A stretch of 64,000 nt of DNA. Source: Pristimantibacillus sp052113225 (GTDB lineage Bacteria; Bacillota; Bacilli; Paenibacillales; Paenibacillaceae). The stretch is taken from positions 744,001 to 808,000 of the forward strand of contig NZ_JBFRCT010000001.1 of assembly GCF_052113225.1 (NCBI RefSeq). Direction: 5' to 3'. Within the stretch, counting starts at the first letter, position 1. The number at the start of each line of letters is the position of its first letter. A program made the position numbers and the translations under genes. Shown one piece after another: positions 61,945-64,000 of this stretch. The notes under the pieces were generated by a model, which had not been told where the DNA came from, did not search any database, and was given only the letters and a program-made list of their open reading frames with translations.

Positions 61945-61972
61945 TCTAGTTGTGGCCGCATCTGTTCTAAAT

Positions 61973-64000
61973 TTAAGCTTGTTCTTGTTCCTGCTCTTTT
62001 CCCTGTTCATTCTCTTGCTCTAGCTCTAGCTCTTGCTCTAGCTCTAGTTCGTTCTCATCATCCAGAATCTCTTCTGAATAATCACAGGACGGACACAGAA
62101 GCTTTGCACCACTGCGGTTTCTTTTCTCGACAAGCATCGTCTCACAATTCGGGCAAGGCTTATTCGTTGGTTTATCCCAAGATACATAGTCGCAGGTTGG
62201 ATAAGTATCACAGCCGTAGAAGATCCGTCCCTTTTTGCTCCGGCGTTCAATGATTTTGCCTTTCGCGCATTTCGGACAAGTGACGCCAATATCCTTCACG
62301 ATTGGCTTCGTGTTCCGGCATTCCGGGAACCCTGAACAGGCAAGAAATTTGCCGAAGCGTCCCATTTTGTAAACCAAATGACGTCCACATTTCTCGCAGA
62401 GCTCATCTGAAACCTCGTCTTGGATCTCGATCTCCTTCATTTCCTCTTCGGCAACCTCAAGTCGCTTCTCGAAGGACTCATAGAAGGAAGAAAGCACTTT
62501 AACCCAATCTTCCATACCGTCTTCCACATGGTCAAGGTCGGATTCCATCTTCGCCGTAAACTCTGAATCCAGAATTTCAGGGAAGAACTCCTCCATTAAT
62601 TGATTGACCAAATCGCCAAGCTCGGTTGGAATAAACTTCTTCTCCTCAATTGCCACGTATCCGCGCTTTTGGATCGTTTCAAGGGTTGGAGCATACGTAC
62701 TTGGACGTCCGATGCCAAGTTCCTCAAGCGTCCGAACCAACCTTGCCTCCGAATAACGCGGCGGCGGTTGCGTGAAATGCTGTTTCGGTTCAATGGAATC
62801 GGAATAAACCACATCACCAACAGCAAAGGGAGGAAGGAATTTATGCTCTTCCACTGTCCCGTCATCATTGCCCTCTACATACACTTTCATGAAGCCGGCG
62901 AATTTGATTTTTGAACCGTTCGCCCGGAAGGTTACTTCTCCCGATTTCAAGTCCACGGTCATTGTATCAAGTACAGCAGAGGACATTTGACTGGATACGA
63001 AACGTTCCCAGACCAGCTTATACAAGCGGAATTGGTCACGGCTCAAAAATGGCTTCATCGTTTCCGGATCACGAAGTATCGAAGTTGGCCGAATAGCTTC
63101 ATGGGCATCCTGCGCATTACTGTTCTTCTTCGTATAGACACGAGGCTGTTCAGGAGCAAATGGCGCTCCATATTTACCTGTGATATATTCCTTTGCCTCT
63201 TCCTGCGCAATAGGAGAGATCCTGGTGGAGTCCGTTCTCATATAGGTAATGAGACCAACTGTACCTTCCTTGCCAAGCTCTACGCCCTCATACAGCTGCT
63301 GTGCGACTGACATCGTCTTGGAGGCACGGAAGCCCAGCTTACGAGCAGCTTCCTGCTGAAGCGAGCTTGTAATAAACGGAGGTGCTGGATTGCGAAGACG
63401 TTCCTTCTCTTTCACTTCGGCTACTTTGAATTCATTACCGGACAAAGCAGCAAGTATAGTCTGCATCTCCTGCTCGTTGCCAAGCTCCCGCTTTTCACCA
63501 CGAATAGAGTGATACTTCGCTTCAAATGGAACACCTTGCTGGGTTAATTGAGCTGTAATAGACCAGTATTCTTCGGGAATGAATGCTTCGATCTCATTCT
63601 CACGGTCAATAATCAGCTTCACACAAACGGATTGAACCCGGCCTGCGGACAGTCCTTTTTTGACCTTCTTCCATAACAAAGGACTAATCTTATAACCTAC
63701 GAGACGGTCAAGAATCCGTCTAGCCTGCTGGGCATTAACCAGATCCATATTGATTTTGCGCGGCGTTTTAAAAGCATCCTTAACCGCCTGCTTTGTTATT
63801 TCATTAAATACGACGCGACATGTGTCTGTCTCATCCAGCTCTAAGTAATGGGCCAAATGCCATGCGATAGCTTCCCCTTCTCTATCGGGGTCGGCTGCAA
63901 GAAAGACATGTTTGACTTTTTTGCTTGCGTCTTTTAATTCTTTTAATACACTGCCCTTACCGCGAATCGTAATATATTTTGGTTGAAAACCATTCTCTAC
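61973..64000 (-). CDS. topA: DNA topoisomerase I, C-terminal 675 residues (5' end outside window)
   Basis: Partial: the reading frame is open from base 64000 to the TAA at 61973, so the N-terminal toprim start is missing. The visible part begins VENGFQPKYITIRGKGSVLK and then DPDREGEAIAWH (toprim acidic motif). TYMRTDSTRIS (YMRTDS, the catalytic Tyr) lies at about 280 of the visible part. Three C-terminal zinc-binding units follow (CEKCGRH...CSGFPEC, CPKCAKG...CDTYPTC, CPNCETM...CPSC). The tail is a Glu/Gln/Leu-rich stretch from short in-frame repeats. It relaxes negative supercoils; first gene of the topA-trmFO-hslVU-codY row. Confidence 0.97.
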   Translation of the reverse strand, partial: VENGFQPKYITIRGKGSVLKELKDASKKVKHVFLAADPDREGEAIAWHLAHYLELDETDTCRVVFNEITKQAVKDAFKTPRKINMDLVNAQQARRILDRLVGYKISPLLWKKVKKGLSAGRVQSVCVKLIIDRENEIEAFIPEEYWSITAQLTQQGVPFEAKYHSIRGEKRELGNEQEMQTILAALSGNEFKVAEVKEKERLRNPAPPFITSSLQQEAARKLGFRASKTMSVAQQLYEGVELGKEGTVGLITYMRTDSTRISPIAQEEAKEYITGKYGAPFAPEQPRVYTKKNSNAQDAHEAIRPTSILRDPETMKPFLSRDQFRLYKLVWERFVSSQMSSAVLDTMTVDLKSGEVTFRANGSKIKFAGFMKVYVEGNDDGTVEEHKFLPPFAVGDVVYSDSIEPKQHFTQPPPRYSEARLVRTLEELGIGRPSTYAPTLETIQKRGYVAIEEKKFIPTELGDLVNQLMEEFFPEILDSEFTAKMESDLDHVEDGMEDWVKVLSSFYESFEKRLEVAEEEMKEIEIQDEVSDELCEKCGRHLVYKMGRFGKFLACSGFPECRNTKPIVKDIGVTCPKCAKGKIIERRSKKGRIFYGCDTYPTCDYVSWDKPTNKPCPNCETMLVEKRNRSGAKLLCPSCDYSEEILDDENELELEQELELEQENEQGKEQEQEQA

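Overview
The window is a chromosomal backbone segment from a low-to-moderate GC, flagellated, endospore-forming Firmicute, most likely Paenibacillus or a close relative. This rests on gene order (colinear with the Bacillus topA-codY-fla/che-rpsB-polC-nusA-pnp region), on CheC/CheD/FliY-type chemotaxis, on SwrB/SwrD-type proteins and on the style of the ribosome binding sites. Every gene I could support is on the minus strand, so transcription runs from base 64000 towards base 1. I found no tRNA, rRNA, CRISPR, insertion sequence or prophage.

In transcription order: (i) 64000-57731: topA (5' end outside the window), trmFO, hslV, hslU and codY, closed by a strong terminator. The xerC/codV gene found between trmFO and hslV in Bacillus is absent. 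(ii) 57497-26416: one continuous flagellar/chemotaxis operon, flgBC-fliEFGHIJ-motE-like-fliK-flgD-TIGR02530 protein-flgE-swrD-fliLMY-cheY-fliOPQR-flhBAFG-cheBAWCD-small membrane protein-sigD. After sigD come four accessory genes: a FapA/DUF342 protein, a small hydrophilic protein, an SwrB-like membrane protein and a membrane-anchored protein resembling the non-catalytic part of MltG. A candidate CodY box lies in front of flgB. (iii) 26231-22555: rpsB, tsf, pyrH, frr and uppS, with terminator-type hairpins after rpsB, tsf and frr. (iv) 22527-13099: cdsA, dxr, rseP, proS and polC. proS is the archaeal/eukaryotic-type prolyl-tRNA synthetase in the slot where Bacillus has the bacterial type. (v) 12915-4545: rimP-nusA-rnpM-rplGA-infB-rbfA-nrnA-truB-ribF, led by a near-consensus promoter and a structured leader. 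(vi) 4382-1: rpsO, pnp, the ylxY-type polysaccharide deacetylase homologue, and the first third of an M16 peptidase (mlpA-like).

The genes form three physiological blocks: motility (flagellar export apparatus, basal body, hook, chemotaxis signalling, sigma-D), translation and RNA metabolism, and envelope lipid precursor synthesis (dxr, uppS, cdsA) with regulated proteolysis (rseP, hslUV).

No wholly novel multi-gene system is evident. The less ordinary signals are: palindromic repeats that end at the Shine-Dalgarno of both mlpA and pnp; a 114-base imperfect palindrome in the dxr leader; mutually exclusive hairpins in the pnp leader; a leader hairpin in front of rimP-nusA; the in-place proS replacement; a 66-bp repeat in infB; and the accessory membrane proteins at the sigD end of the fla/che operon. 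Where several start codons were possible I chose by Shine-Dalgarno position and say so. Promoters, hairpins and regulatory sites were found by eye and have not been tested by folding or motif-scoring software.
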